Of a stretch of 49,104 bases of DNA, positions 32,110 through 41,173 are shown piece by piece. A program made the translations under genes and the position numbers. Where the stretch lies: assembly GCA_028293745.1 (NCBI GenBank), contig JAQGOF010000095.1, forward strand, positions 1 through 49,104, read 5' to 3'. A model generated the notes under the pieces. The model was not told where the DNA came from. It searched no databases and was given only the letters and a program-made list of their open reading frames with translations. The stretch's first letter is position 1, and the number at the start of each line of letters is the position of its first letter. The DNA is from Gammaproteobacteria bacterium. GTDB lineage: Bacteria; Pseudomonadota; Gammaproteobacteria; Steroidobacterales; Steroidobacteraceae.

Positions 32110-33015
32110 TCACTCGCCGGTGACAGTCTCAAAATGCCGCTGCATCCGTTTCCCGTCCGCGGCTCGGCCCGTGAAAAGCTCGAACGCCCGCGCAGCCTGG
32201 AAGATCACCATTCCGCTGCCATCGAGAGTACGGCAGCCGAGAGCCCGGGCGTCGCTCAGCAGCTGGGTCACGATCGGGAAATAAACGATGTCGGCAACCC
32301 AGAGGGAAGGGCGCAACAGGTCGGCCGGCACTGCCGATCCTGGGTGCGTGGCCATCCCTAAGGGTGTGGCATTCAGCACTCCCTCCGCGCCCGCGATTAT
32401 TTCGCGGAGGTCCTGCGCCGCGCGTACCTCGCGTTCCGGGAATCGCTGTTGAAGATCCGTCGTGAGTGCATGCGCTCGCTCGAACGCAATATCCACGATG
32501 GTCAGGCGCTGCACGCCGAGCCGAAGGAATGCGAACGCCGTCGCCGCACCGGCTCCGCCGCCACCCACCTGAACCACCGAATTGAGCGCGGCGCCCGGCA
32601 TACCGCGGCGGAAGCTTTCCTCGAAGCCCGATGCATCCGTGTTGTATCCGATTCGCCGGCCATCACGCAGCTGGATGGTGTTCACAGCTCCGATCGCCTG
32701 CGCTTCAGGGCTCAGATCGTGCAGTAGCGGCAGCACCCTCTGTTTGTACGGGTAGGTTATGTTGAGTCCTGCGAACCCGCGGCGCTCGGCTTCGTTCAGT
32801 ACCTCGGGGAGGGATTCGTCGGACAGGCCGCGCTGATCGAAGTCCAGCAACTCGTAGGTCAGCTCAAAACCCTGTGCCGCGGCTTCGCTCCTGTGCATGG
32901 TCGGAGATTTCGAGGCCTGAATGCCGCGTCCGATCAAGCCCACCAGGTACGACGCGCGTGGCTTCGGGCCCGGCGGTTTCCTGTTGAGCCCGGACTGCGG
33001 GGGAGTTGCGGCCAT
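32110..33015 (-). CDS. Shikimate/quinate dehydrogenase (AroE/YdiB-like), catabolic type
   Basis: The protein is 301 residues. The substrate domain has YLVGLIGRGIQASKSPTMHR, with the S.SP..H signature, and GFAGLNITYPYKQRVLPLLH, with the catalytic Lys after the Y-P-Y turn. Next come AIGAVNTIQLRDGRRIGYNT and DASGF. The nucleotide-binding loop is VVQVGGGGAGAATAFAFLRL, and VLNATPLGMATHPGSAVP is the shikimate-fold ATP/NAD edge. The N-terminal basic extension (about 20 residues) is longer than in biosynthetic AroE. Its place beside quiC argues for a role in oxidising quinate or shikimate for catabolism. It heads the minus operon and is divergent from the TonB receptor gene. Confidence 0.88.
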   Translation of the reverse strand: MAATPPQSGLNRKPPGPKPRASYLVGLIGRGIQASKSPTMHRSEAAAQGFELTYELLDFDQRGLSDESLPEVLNEAERRGFAGLNITYPYKQRVLPLLHDLSPEAQAIGAVNTIQLRDGRRIGYNTDASGFEESFRRGMPGAALNSVVQVGGGGAGAATAFAFLRLGVQRLTIVDIAFERAHALTTDLQQRFPEREVRAAQDLREIIAGAEGVLNATPLGMATHPGSAVPADLLRPSLWVADIVYFPIVTQLLSDARALGCRTLDGSGMVIFQAARAFELFTGRAADGKRMQRHFETVTGE

Positions 33016-33025
33016 GGGGGATCCG

Positions 33026-33120
33026 TTGACAAGTACTAACTAGATGGTGAATTCTATGTGGAACGCAGCAGGGGAGTAAAGCTCCCCTATCCGAGCTTTC
33101 TATTGCGCGGCAATGCCGCG
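33026..33120. promoter_or_regulatory. Divergent promoter region with shared motif and two leader hairpins
   Basis: TTGACA at 33026-33031 is a perfect -35 for the plus-strand TonB receptor gene. ACTAGATGGTGAATT (33039-33053) lies just after it, where a -10 and an operator would be; the same motif with two changes occurs at 41144-41158. In the leader, AGGGGAG (33070-33076) pairs with CTCCCCT (33082-33088), and CGCGGC (33106-33111) pairs with GCCGCG (33115-33120). The second stem ends about 18 bases ahead of the ATG and near the GAGGGGGG ribosome-binding site, so it could affect translation. Confidence 0.45.
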
Positions 33121-33137
33121 GGTCCTGAGGGGGGCGC

Positions 33138-36092
33138 ATGGAAATACGATCGGTCAAAGCGGATTGCGGCACGGCATTCGCAGTTCTTGCCGGCCTGTTT
33201 ACGTTGGCGGCAGCGCCATTGCCTGTTGGGGCACAACAGCAGGGGCAGCAGCCGGCGGCGCCGCTTGCAGCCGCACAGTCCGCCCAAAAAGACACCGACG
33301 CCGCATCGAAGCTCGAGGAGGTCGTGGTCACCGGAACCAGCATCCGCGGCACCGCTCCGGTCGGCTCGAATCTCATCACGGTGAATCGGGAGGCAATCGC
33401 TGAAACCGGTGCTCAGACCATGCAACAGATTCTGGCCTCCGTGCCCGCGGTCACCGGTTTCGGCAATGCGGCCCAAGGCGGATTCGGCAGTGCAGATTTG
33501 TCGGGCACTTACGCTCCGACCATACACGGCCTCGGCGCGAGTGCGAGCAACGGCACGCTGGTCTTGATAGACGGCCGGCGTCTTCCGCTCAGCGGCATCA
33601 ACCACACGCTGGCGGATCCAAACATCATCGCGCCGCTCTCGATCGAGCGTGCGGAGGTGCTGCCGGACGGCGCGTCCTCGACCTACGGATCCGATGCGGT
33701 CGCAGGCGTCATCAATTTCATTACTCGCAGGAACTTCAAGGGACTCGAGGTCAGCGGCCAGGTGGGCCTCGCGAACAACTACAACACCGAGCAGGCGGGA
33801 CTTCTGTGGGGAGACGCATGGGACCGCACCTCGCTAATGATCTCCTATGACTACGAGCGCCGCAGCGCTTTGAGCAACGCCGACCGTTCCTTCACGCGGG
33901 CCAATCAAACCGGCCGAGGTGGGGGTAACTTCGCTACTTTCAATTGCGGATCCGCCAGCGCCAGAGTCGGGGGCAGTTATTATCTCTATCCGTACAATGG
34001 GGCCGCGGTCACCGGCGCTCCGTGCGACTACACATCGGTTGCCGACACGCTGCCCGAGGACGTTCGCAACAGCGTACTGATAAAGCTCACGCACGAGGTC
34101 AACGATCGCATTTCGCTGGATGGTGACCTGGTGTATTCCGACGAGGCGAATACCGGGAAGATCAGCCGCGGCACGCTCTCAACGACGGTGTACGGGCCCG
34201 GCAGCACGCCTCCCGGCGGCACGGGCCAGATCAATCCGTTTTTTCAAGGACCGCCCGGCGCCACCTCCGAGACCATTGGCTTCGATGCCAACAATCTGCT
34301 GGGTCCCGGCGCTGAGAACCAGGCCGGAGCCAAGACGCTGATGGCCAGCGGCACCGGCAAGATGCAGCTGTTTGGCGACTGGCTGGCCACGGCGGGTGTT
34401 ACCTTCGGGAGGAGCCAGAGCACGCTGTACCAGGTTGGGCTGCTTTGCACGAGTTGCGCGAACCTGGCTCTGAACGGTACGACGAACCCGGCCGGCAACC
34501 CCACAACGCCCTCGCTCGCCGGTACGACCACGGCCGTTACAAATCTGCCGCTCACCGCGGCGAATGCCTTGGATGTCTGGAATCCACCCGGCAGCAATCG
34601 GACCTCCGCCGCGCTGCTCGCCCAGCTCACGGACTCGACACAGTGGCAGGTGACGAACCAGACGATCAAGGACTTTTCGATCAAGCTCGACGGTTCACTG
34701 TTCGAGCTGCCCGGAGGCAGTGTGAAGGCTGCGATCGGCGCGGAATACATCCGTTATACGATCTATCAGCAGGTGGTCCGCCCCAACAATACGGGTCCGT
34801 CCTCACTGGATTCCCAGGGACTGACCTACGACTGGGGCCGCAACATCAAGTCAGGGTACGCGGAAGTGCTGATTCCCGTGTTCGGCGACGGCAACGCGCT
34901 ACCCGGTCTGCGGCGGCTCGAGGTCAACGTTTCGGGACGGTACGACGACTACAACGACGTGGGAGGCACTTCGAATCCGAAGTTCGCACTGAGCTGGGAG
35001 CCGCTGACCGGTGTGTCGGTGCGCGGCAATTTCGCCCGTGCGTTCACGGCGCCGGCTCTGACCAGCACGGGTGCGAACGGTGTGACGGCCGAGTCGGGTT
35101 ACCTGACCGCCGGCCCGGCTAACGGCGTGGTGGCGAACCTCCAAGTTCCCAATACTTATCCTGGCGCAATAGGATTGCCGGGGTGCACGGCGGCGACGCC
35201 TGTTTGCACGATCAACACGCCAACCGTGACGGGCGTGTCGATCACGGGTCCGAATCAGAAGCTGAAGCCGGAGACCGGCAAGACCTGGTCTGTCGGAGTG
35301 GACCTGACTCCCGTGCAATTGCCGGGCTTTCGCGCGAGCGCTACGTTCTGGAACGTAGAGTACAACGGGATGATCACTTCGCCCCAGGCGGCATTTGCGC
35401 TGAGCTCGCCGGCCCTGTCGTCACTGCTGAATCTGTATCCGGGTGGGGCGAGCGCGGCGCAAATTGCGGCCGCTGCCGGTGCGCGCACGCAGACCGGGGC
35501 GCTCCCGCCAAACGTCTATTTCATCTACAGCTACCAACAGCAGAATGCCCTCAACCTGCGGGCCGATGGTATCGATGCGGATGTCAGCTACGCGCGCGAC
35601 ACTCCTGTCGGAGGTTTCAGCGCCGATCTGGCAGGCACGGTGAAGCTGAAGATGAAGCAGCAGTTCGGCAGCGGGGGCGAGTGGTTCGACATCCTGAATA
35701 CTTCGGGATTCAACACGACCTTTCCCTCGAACAAGGTCTCCGCCCGGTTGGACCTGGGATACAAGCTGAGGGGGCTTAGTGCCAATGTCATCGGAAACTA
35801 CGCCGGCTCGTACTACAACTGGAATGGCGCGGCGCCTTTTCCGGTGCGTCGTAATGCGGCGTTCTCGCCGATTGGCGGCGGCCAAGGGGTCAAGGCGTTC
35901 ACCACGATCGACCTGCATGCGGCGTACAACTTTGGCGACACGGGTGTGCTGTCCAATACGGAAATCAGCCTGACGGCGCTCAACGTACTCAACAAGGAGC
36001 CGCCGTTTTTCAACGCGGCCATTGGCTACGATCTGTTCAATGCGAATCCCATCGGGAGGCTCGTGACCCTGGGGCTCAGCAAGAAGTGGTGA
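33138..36092 (+). CDS. TonB-dependent outer-membrane receptor
   Basis: The protein is 984 residues. It has a signal peptide (FAVLAGLFTLAAAPLPVGAQ) and a linker rich in Gln/Ala. The TonB box region is KLEEVVVTGTSIRGTAPVGS, the plug domain has LVLIDGRRLPLSGINHTLAD and PNIIAPLSIERAEVLPDGAS (STYGSDAVAGVINFIT), and the barrel ends with a terminal Trp after LVTLGLSKKW. The V..IERAEVL..G.S..YG signature is that of the large catecholate/oligosaccharide-type receptors common in Steroidobacter, Caulobacter and Sphingomonas. It would import a large substrate across the outer membrane. The PQQ dehydrogenase starts inside its last codons, so the import and oxidation genes are one operon. Confidence 0.92.
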   Translation: MEIRSVKADCGTAFAVLAGLFTLAAAPLPVGAQQQGQQPAAPLAAAQSAQKDTDAASKLEEVVVTGTSIRGTAPVGSNLITVNREAIAETGAQTMQQILASVPAVTGFGNAAQGGFGSADLSGTYAPTIHGLGASASNGTLVLIDGRRLPLSGINHTLADPNIIAPLSIERAEVLPDGASSTYGSDAVAGVINFITRRNFKGLEVSGQVGLANNYNTEQAGLLWGDAWDRTSLMISYDYERRSALSNADRSFTRANQTGRGGGNFATFNCGSASARVGGSYYLYPYNGAAVTGAPCDYTSVADTLPEDVRNSVLIKLTHEVNDRISLDGDLVYSDEANTGKISRGTLSTTVYGPGSTPPGGTGQINPFFQGPPGATSETIGFDANNLLGPGAENQAGAKTLMASGTGKMQLFGDWLATAGVTFGRSQSTLYQVGLLCTSCANLALNGTTNPAGNPTTPSLAGTTTAVTNLPLTAANALDVWNPPGSNRTSAALLAQLTDSTQWQVTNQTIKDFSIKLDGSLFELPGGSVKAAIGAEYIRYTIYQQVVRPNNTGPSSLDSQGLTYDWGRNIKSGYAEVLIPVFGDGNALPGLRRLEVNVSGRYDDYNDVGGTSNPKFALSWEPLTGVSVRGNFARAFTAPALTSTGANGVTAESGYLTAGPANGVVANLQVPNTYPGAIGLPGCTAATPVCTINTPTVTGVSITGPNQKLKPETGKTWSVGVDLTPVQLPGFRASATFWNVEYNGMITSPQAAFALSSPALSSLLNLYPGGASAAQIAAAAGARTQTGALPPNVYFIYSYQQQNALNLRADGIDADVSYARDTPVGGFSADLAGTVKLKMKQQFGSGGEWFDILNTSGFNTTFPSNKVSARLDLGYKLRGLSANVIGNYAGSYYNWNGAAPFPVRRNAAFSPIGGGQGVKAFTTIDLHAAYNFGDTGVLSNTEISLTALNVLNKEPPFFNAAIGYDLFNANPIGRLVTLGLSKKW

Positions 36093-38056
36093 GCCGGATC
36101 GCTCGGTGGGCGTTCGGCTGCGCTGCGGCGTGCGCCAGGATAGCTGTCGCCGAGCCGTCAGACTGGCCGACATACGGTCATGACGCCGGAGGGATGCGGT
36201 ACTCGCCGCTGTCGCAAATCAACACTTCGAATGTACGACAGCTCGTGAAGTCCTGGGGCTACTCCATGAAGCGGCCAGCGGCTGCAGCCGGGGCTTCGGC
36301 ACCTGCGGCGCCTGCTGAGGGTCCAGGGGGTGCAGCGGAGGCCTCCCAGCGGGCCGCCGAGGGACTGGGACCGCTTCCTCGCAGGCGAAGTCGATTCGGG
36401 GGCTCGGAAGCCACTCCACTCGTGGTCGGCGGTTTGATGTATCTACCCACTCCGTATCGACGCGTCGTGGCGTTGGAGCCCGAGACGGGGAGGGAAGTCT
36501 GGTCCTATGAAGTTCCCGGGACCTCCCAGCCCTCACTGCGCGGCGTCGAGTACTGGCCGGGCGATGCAAATACTCCGCCGCGTATTTTCTTTGGCACGCG
36601 GGATGGATTGCTCATCGGTCTGAATGCAAAGACCGGGAAGCCGGCGGAAAGTTTTGGAAATGCGGGCGTCGTGGAGCTGAAAACGCCGGATGTCGTACCG
36701 AATCCCGCTGCCTCTTCGCCCATGACTCAGTACGGCCTGACTTCGCCCCCGCTCGTGTTCCGTGACCTCGTGATTACGGGGTCGGCTGTGCAGGAGTTTC
36801 CCCAACTCGGTGCGGCGGGCGATGTTCGCGCGTGGGATGCGCACACTGGCCGGCTCGTCTGGACTTTTCACACCGTGCCGCGACCGGGCGAGTTTGGACA
36901 TGGCACTTGGAAAGGTCGCAGCTGGGCTGGCCGATCGGGTACCAATGTTTGGGGCCTCATGACGGCCGACGTCGGGCGCGGCATCGTCTATCTGCCGGTG
37001 GCCGCTCCGACCTGGGACCGCTTCGGCGGTGACCGTCCGGGAGATAATCTCTTTGGGAGCACCATCGTCGCTCTCGATGGAAGCACCGGCAAGCGGCTTT
37101 GGCATTTCCAGGTCGTCCATCACGACATCTGGGACTTCGATACGCAGGCTCCGCCTTCGTTGCTTGATGTCAGACACGAAGGCCGGGTCGTTCCGGCCGT
37201 CGCCATCGTCTCGAAATCGGGTTTCTTCTTCCTGTTGAATCGCGTGACGGGCCGACCCCTGTTCAAAATCGAAGAGCGGACGGTCCCAGCCAGCGATGTG
37301 CCGGGCGAGACTGCCTCGCGCACCCAGCCTGTTCCGCACAAACCGCCGCCCTTGGCGCGTCAGACTTTCTCGATGGCCGATGTTGCGACCGTCACACCGG
37401 AGCTGGAGGCCTACTGTCGAAATTGGATTGAAAGTCGAAACATGCGCATGGGGGGTCCGTACCTGCCGCTTGCCCTGGACCGGCTGACCATCAGCTTTCC
37501 GGGGCGCCAGGGGGGCGCAAATTGGGGTGGGGGATCTTATGATCCGGTGCACGGTTACTTTTTCGTGAACTCCAACAACCTGGGCCAGGTCGAGCAGATC
37601 TCCAGGCGCGAGGATGGGAGCTTGACCACTTTTGGGCCCGACTCGGGCCGCTTCTCCGATCGGGAGCACGGTCTGATGTGCCAACAGCCGCCCTGGGGCA
37701 CGCTGACTGCCATCAATGTGGAGACTGGAGAGATCGTCTGGCAGAGCTCGCTGGGGGTCAGCGACCAACTGCCGGACAGTGTGTCCAGAACCGGACGGCC
37801 CAGTGTGGGCGGATCGATCGCCACGGCCGGCGGCCTTGTGTTTATTGGAGCAACCGACGACTCCCGGTTCCGGGCTTTCGATGCACAGACGGGCGATGAG
37901 TTGTGGACCGTCAAGCTGGCGGCGTCCGCGCATGCGACTCCGATCACGTATCAGGGTAAGGATGGAAAGCAATATGTTGCAGTCGTTGCCACGGGGGGCA
38001 GTTTTCTCGAAAGTCCGATCACTGGCGATGAGGTCGATGTCTTCGCACTGCCGTAG
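36086..38056 (+). CDS. PQQ-dependent dehydrogenase, periplasmic (possible quinate/shikimate or sugar-acid oxidation)
   Basis: The protein is 656 residues with the eight-bladed quinoprotein propeller. Blade motifs include WPTYGHDAGGMRYSPLSQIN, then DVRAWDAHTGRLVWTFHTVP, VVHHDIWDFDTQAPPSLLDV and TAINVETGEIVWQSSLGVSD. These are the dehydrogenase-type signatures shared with membrane glucose and quinate dehydrogenases, but the five N-terminal membrane helices of those enzymes are absent. The N-terminus is only weakly hydrophobic (ARWAFGCAAACARIAVAEPS). An Ala/Pro/Gly-rich insertion occupies about residues 62-95. Start GTG 36086 overlaps the receptor stop. Electrons would need a cytochrome c, and one is coded at 38961-39278. 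The cyclic-acid substrate is inferred from the neighbouring genes. Confidence 0.85.
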   Translation: MVSRIARWAFGCAAACARIAVAEPSDWPTYGHDAGGMRYSPLSQINTSNVRQLVKSWGYSMKRPAAAAGASAPAAPAEGPGGAAEASQRAAEGLGPLPRRRSRFGGSEATPLVVGGLMYLPTPYRRVVALEPETGREVWSYEVPGTSQPSLRGVEYWPGDANTPPRIFFGTRDGLLIGLNAKTGKPAESFGNAGVVELKTPDVVPNPAASSPMTQYGLTSPPLVFRDLVITGSAVQEFPQLGAAGDVRAWDAHTGRLVWTFHTVPRPGEFGHGTWKGRSWAGRSGTNVWGLMTADVGRGIVYLPVAAPTWDRFGGDRPGDNLFGSTIVALDGSTGKRLWHFQVVHHDIWDFDTQAPPSLLDVRHEGRVVPAVAIVSKSGFFFLLNRVTGRPLFKIEERTVPASDVPGETASRTQPVPHKPPPLARQTFSMADVATVTPELEAYCRNWIESRNMRMGGPYLPLALDRLTISFPGRQGGANWGGGSYDPVHGYFFVNSNNLGQVEQISRREDGSLTTFGPDSGRFSDREHGLMCQQPPWGTLTAINVETGEIVWQSSLGVSDQLPDSVSRTGRPSVGGSIATAGGLVFIGATDDSRFRAFDAQTGDELWTVKLAASAHATPITYQGKDGKQYVAVVATGGSFLESPITGDEVDVFALP

Positions 38057-38954
38057 GTTTCTCAGCTCCGTCGCAGCGATGGTGATGTTGCTGGCGGCGA
38101 GCGTGCCGTTGGTGACGTTCGCGGCTCCTCCCGGTCCCGATCTCAAGTTTCCAGACCCATACGCAGGCAAGAAGAAGATTCTCATCATCGGCGACATCCA
38201 TACCGGTGCGCAGATCGCGCATGATGGAATCAGCCATGCCTTGGGAACGCTCGAGCATATGGGCCGTGAGAGTGGCGCGTATGTCGCATTCATCCGAACC
38301 GATACTCAGCTCGTGACCAAAGACGAAGTCTTCGGCACTGGCGACTACGCGCAAGGCGGACCCAAGCAGGCGCGGGCGCGCAATCTCAGCTACTTCGACG
38401 CTGTTGTGTTTTATACCAATGGCTCACCACCGCTGACGGACAAGCAGAAGCAGGATCTTCTGTCTTTCGTTCACGACGACGGCAAAGGATTCGTTGCCGT
38501 GCATACGGCTACCGCCAGCTTCTATGATTGGCCGGAATACGCAGACATGGTCGGGGGATACTTCGACAACCATCCCTGGAATGTATTCGAGGCCCCCGTG
38601 ATCGTGGAGCGACCAGAGTTCCCGGGCTGGCAGAAACTGCCGCAGAGCTTCACGATGCGCGACGAGATGTATCAGTATCGGGCGCCGTATTCACGCGACA
38701 AGGTGGACGTATTGGCGAGCCTCGATGCCAGTAAACTCGATCTGACCAACAAGAACGTGCATCGGGCGGATCACGACTTCCCGATCGCATGGGTGAGAAA
38801 TTATGGGAAGGGACGGGTGTTCTCCTCCACGCTCGGCCACACGGACCAGTCCTGGGACGATCCGAGGGTGCAGACGATCTACCTGGAAGGGATCAAGTGG
38901 GTATTGCGGATGAGCGATGCCGAGGTCAAGCCGCATGCGGCACCGGCCAGGTAA
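38037..38954 (+). CDS. ThuA-domain protein, exported
   Basis: The protein is 305 residues from ATG 38037, inside the end of the dehydrogenase gene; ATG 38028 is an alternative. A signal peptide (SSVAAMVMLLAASVPLVTFA) is followed by a ThuA (trehalose-utilisation-like) amidotransferase fold: KKKILIIGDIHTGAQIAHDG, then VVFYTNGSPPLTDKQKQDLL, FVHDDGKGFVAVHTATASFY and YADMVGGYFDNHPWN. It ends with HDFPIAWVRNYGKGRVFSST and LGHTDQSWDDPRVQ, the usual metal-site His-Asp region. ThuA domains occur with quinoprotein and sugar-oxidising genes in many environmental bacteria, and the exact reaction is unknown. It is the third gene of the receptor operon. Confidence 0.82.
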   Translation: MSSHCRRFLSSVAAMVMLLAASVPLVTFAAPPGPDLKFPDPYAGKKKILIIGDIHTGAQIAHDGISHALGTLEHMGRESGAYVAFIRTDTQLVTKDEVFGTGDYAQGGPKQARARNLSYFDAVVFYTNGSPPLTDKQKQDLLSFVHDDGKGFVAVHTATASFYDWPEYADMVGGYFDNHPWNVFEAPVIVERPEFPGWQKLPQSFTMRDEMYQYRAPYSRDKVDVLASLDASKLDLTNKNVHRADHDFPIAWVRNYGKGRVFSSTLGHTDQSWDDPRVQTIYLEGIKWVLRMSDAEVKPHAAPAR

Positions 38955-38960
38955 CTTCCT

Positions 38961-39278
38961 TTACTGGCCGGTGGGCTTGCCGTAAAAGCGGGCCAGGTAG
39001 GCGAGAATCTGGTCTTGTTCTGCATCGTCAGCCCGTGCGCCGTGGTCCACCATCTTGGCGATGATGTCATCCCATTCCTCGCTGGTGTGACGTCTGGCTG
39101 TCACCAGCTCCGGTACGTGGCAGCCTGTACACACCCGGGCGACGAGATCGTGCTCTGGAGCCGGCGGCAGCGTCTTGGGAGGCGCAGACGGGTCCGCTGC
39201 CGCGATTGGCACGGTGGCCGATGAAGGCGCAGCCGTGGCAAACGAGACCAACACGATCAACATGGGCAGTCTAGTCAC
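38961..39278 (-). CDS. Small c-type cytochrome, exported
   Basis: The protein is 105 residues from GTG 39278; ATG 39263 is an alternative. There is a signal sequence (MLIVLVSFATAAPSSA). The single haem-binding motif CTGCH is in LVARVCTGCHVPELVTARRH, with the Met or second ligand possibly in IIAKMVDHGA. The helix DDAEQDQILAYLARFYG is the last helix of class I cytochromes. Its likely partner is the PQQ dehydrogenase coded next to it, which needs such an electron acceptor. The start overlaps the stop of the MFS gene (GTGACTAG), so it is translated in the aroQ-MFS-cytochrome minus-strand operon. Confidence 0.85.
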   Translation of the reverse strand: MTRLPMLIVLVSFATAAPSSATVPIAAADPSAPPKTLPPAPEHDLVARVCTGCHVPELVTARRHTSEEWDDIIAKMVDHGARADDAEQDQILAYLARFYGKPTGQ

Positions 39279-40593
39279 CCGGCATCTCCACGCGCCGTAC
39301 GTCGCCCAGCAGAAAGACGTAGGAACTCACTCCACACAGAGCCAGCGCGGCAATGAATGCCAGTGCCCAGGCGAACGACCCTGTAACCTTGACCACGAAA
39401 CCCACGACCAGCGGTGTCACTATTCCCGCGCAATTGGCGCATAAGTTGAAAAGGCCGGTGGTCAGTCCGATGAGCCGCTTCGGTGCCACATCCGTGATGA
39501 GTGTCCAGCCCAGGTTGCACATGCCCTGTCCGAAGAATGCGAGCGACATGATCGCGATGACCAGCGCATCATTGTCAAGAAAGTTGGCCGCCACGATGGA
39601 GGAGGCCAGCAGCAGTCCCGCGACGACCGGCAGCTTGCGCCCCATGTTGGCCGATCCGGTGCGGCGCAGAAGGAAGTCCGAGAGCACTCCGCCGCTCACG
39701 ACACCGATCGTGGCGGCGATGAACGGCAGTACCGCCGCAAAGCCGACTTTGATCCAGCCCATATGGCGCTCGGTGGCCAGGTAAGTCGGAAACCAGGTCA
39801 GGAAGAAGACCAGGGTGGAGTTGCTGGCGAACTGACCGATCGAAGCGCCGAGAACCTGGCGTTGACGCAGCAGGAAGGCGATGTTGCGCCAGTCGAACTT
39901 CGTCGGTGCCGCCCTGTCGCCCAAGCCTCCGCCCGCAGCTATGTACTGCAGCTCGCTTTGATTGACGCTGCGGCTGGTCTGCGGGTCACGGTACACGGTG
40001 AGCCAGACCAGGCCGAACAGCACTCCGAGCAATCCGACCAACACAAAGAGCATGCGCCAGCCGAAGCGCGCGCTGATCCAGAAAAGCACCGGGCTCAGGA
40101 AGGCGAGGCCGAAGTATTGACCGATGGAGTAGACACCCGTGGCGCGAGCGCGCTCGTGTTGGGGAAACCAGGTGCTCAGGACCCGGCTGTTGCAGGGAAA
40201 TGCGGGCGACTCGGCGACACCCAAAGCAAGGCGCGCCGAAAGCAGTGAGGCGAGTCCTGAGGAGAGCCCCTGCAATGCGGTGCAGAGGGACCAGATCGTG
40301 ACGGACAGGAAGTACGTCAGCCGCACGCCGATACGGTCGAGCAGCACCCCACCCGGAATCTGTGCCGCCGCATAACTCCAGGAAAATGCGGAAAAGGCGA
40401 GGCCCATGTAGAACGGGTCGAGGCGCAGATCCTCCTGCAGGAACGGCGCCGCGACGCTGATGACCGTACGGTCGAGGTAGTTGATCAACGTGCCGACGGT
40501 GATCAGTGCCAGAATGAGGAACCGGGTCCGGGTCGGCCGGGCTGCCGTTTCGGCGGCCGCGGCGCTCGAATCGACCGCTGCGGATCGTTCCAT
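39271..40593 (-). CDS. MFS transporter, anion:cation symporter (ACS) family
   Basis: The protein is 440 residues with about twelve membrane segments. The start FLILALITVGTLINYLDRTV and SVAAPFLQEDLRLDPFYMGL is the ACS family signature (NYLDR in helix 1). It continues AAQIPGGVLLDRIGVRLTYF and LGVAESPAFPCNSRVLSTWF. Family members take up organic acids such as hexuronates, galactonate, phthalate or quinate-like acids with protons. Its position between a 3-dehydroquinate dehydratase and a cytochrome suggests it carries 3-dehydroquinate, 3-dehydroshikimate or quinate across the inner membrane. It follows the aroQ stop by three bases. Confidence 0.88.
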   Translation of the reverse strand: MERSAAVDSSAAAAETAARPTRTRFLILALITVGTLINYLDRTVISVAAPFLQEDLRLDPFYMGLAFSAFSWSYAAAQIPGGVLLDRIGVRLTYFLSVTIWSLCTALQGLSSGLASLLSARLALGVAESPAFPCNSRVLSTWFPQHERARATGVYSIGQYFGLAFLSPVLFWISARFGWRMLFVLVGLLGVLFGLVWLTVYRDPQTSRSVNQSELQYIAAGGGLGDRAAPTKFDWRNIAFLLRQRQVLGASIGQFASNSTLVFFLTWFPTYLATERHMGWIKVGFAAVLPFIAATIGVVSGGVLSDFLLRRTGSANMGRKLPVVAGLLLASSIVAANFLDNDALVIAIMSLAFFGQGMCNLGWTLITDVAPKRLIGLTTGLFNLCANCAGIVTPLVVGFVVKVTGSFAWALAFIAALALCGVSSYVFLLGDVRRVEMPGD

Positions 40594-40596
40594 GTG

Positions 40597-41058
40597 TCAG
40601 CCCCGGTTGGAGTGGGACCGCTTGATCAGGAACGCCAGGTGTTCGACCGCGAGCGGGTAGCCGTGCACCCCCAGTCCCGTGATCATGCCCGTGGATACGA
40701 CGGTCATGATGGACTTGGCCCGCCACTTCGCCTCGCGCCGGTGAATGTTCGAGATGTGCACCTCGATAATCGGACACTCACACATCTTCATCGCATCCAG
40801 GACGGGCACCGAGTGGTAGCAGAAGGCTGCCGGATTGATGGCAATTCCCGCATCCTGGCGTGCCTCGTGCAGCCAGTCGATCATTTCATGCTCGGCGTTG
40901 GTCTGGCGGAAAACCAGATCCAGACCGTGACGGTCGGCGGCCTCACGGCACAGACTTTCGACGTCGGCTAATGTCTGGGTACCGTAGATTGCGGGTTCCC
41001 GCACCCCGAGCAGGTTCAGGTTGGGACCGTTCAGAACATGGACACGCGGTTTCGACAT
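40597..41058 (-). CDS. aroQ: Type II 3-dehydroquinate dehydratase (AroQ/QuiB type)
   Basis: The protein is 153 residues, standard for the type II enzyme that makes 3-dehydroshikimate from 3-dehydroquinate. It has VHVLNGPNLNLLGVREPAIY with the active-site Tyr25 and the flexible RxP loop, then QTNAEHEMIDWLHEARQDAG, INPAAFCYHSVPVLDAMKMC and CPIIEVHISNIHRREAKWRA (His101, Arg108). The FCYHS piece deviates a little from the usual Y-T-H-T-S but keeps His and Ser. Context with quiC and transport genes points to catabolism, not chorismate synthesis. AAGGGGG lies ahead of ATG 41058. It is the first gene of the minus operon. Confidence 0.92.
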   Translation of the reverse strand: MSKPRVHVLNGPNLNLLGVREPAIYGTQTLADVESLCREAADRHGLDLVFRQTNAEHEMIDWLHEARQDAGIAINPAAFCYHSVPVLDAMKMCECPIIEVHISNIHRREAKWRAKSIMTVVSTGMITGLGVHGYPLAVEHLAFLIKRSHSNRG

Positions 41059-41143
41059 TGCGCAATTCCCCCTTGCGGCGTGGCTATGGCGGCGACTGGC
41101 GCGGCACACCACGGGGAGTATATGCTCAAATATGTGGTAACCC

Positions 41144-41158
41144 ACTAGATCGTTAATT
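41144..41158. promoter_or_regulatory. Copy of the shared ACTAGAT motif between aroQ and the esterase gene
   Basis: ACTAGATCGTTAATT differs at two of fifteen positions from ACTAGATGGTGAATT at 33039-33053. Both copies lie in divergent promoter regions of the island and in the same orientation relative to the plus-strand gene. AATTAAG and AGGGGG follow, leading to the esterase start at 41174. A shared regulator, perhaps one of the TetR or GntR proteins of the island, is a plausible reader. Confidence 0.45.
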
Positions 41159-41173
41159 AAGGGGGCGGCGCCC

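Noticed and set aside
36533..38293. A 586-codon minus-strand open frame
   Set aside because: It lies opposite the PQQ dehydrogenase and ThuA genes; its sequence is Arg/Pro-rich antisense text with no motif.
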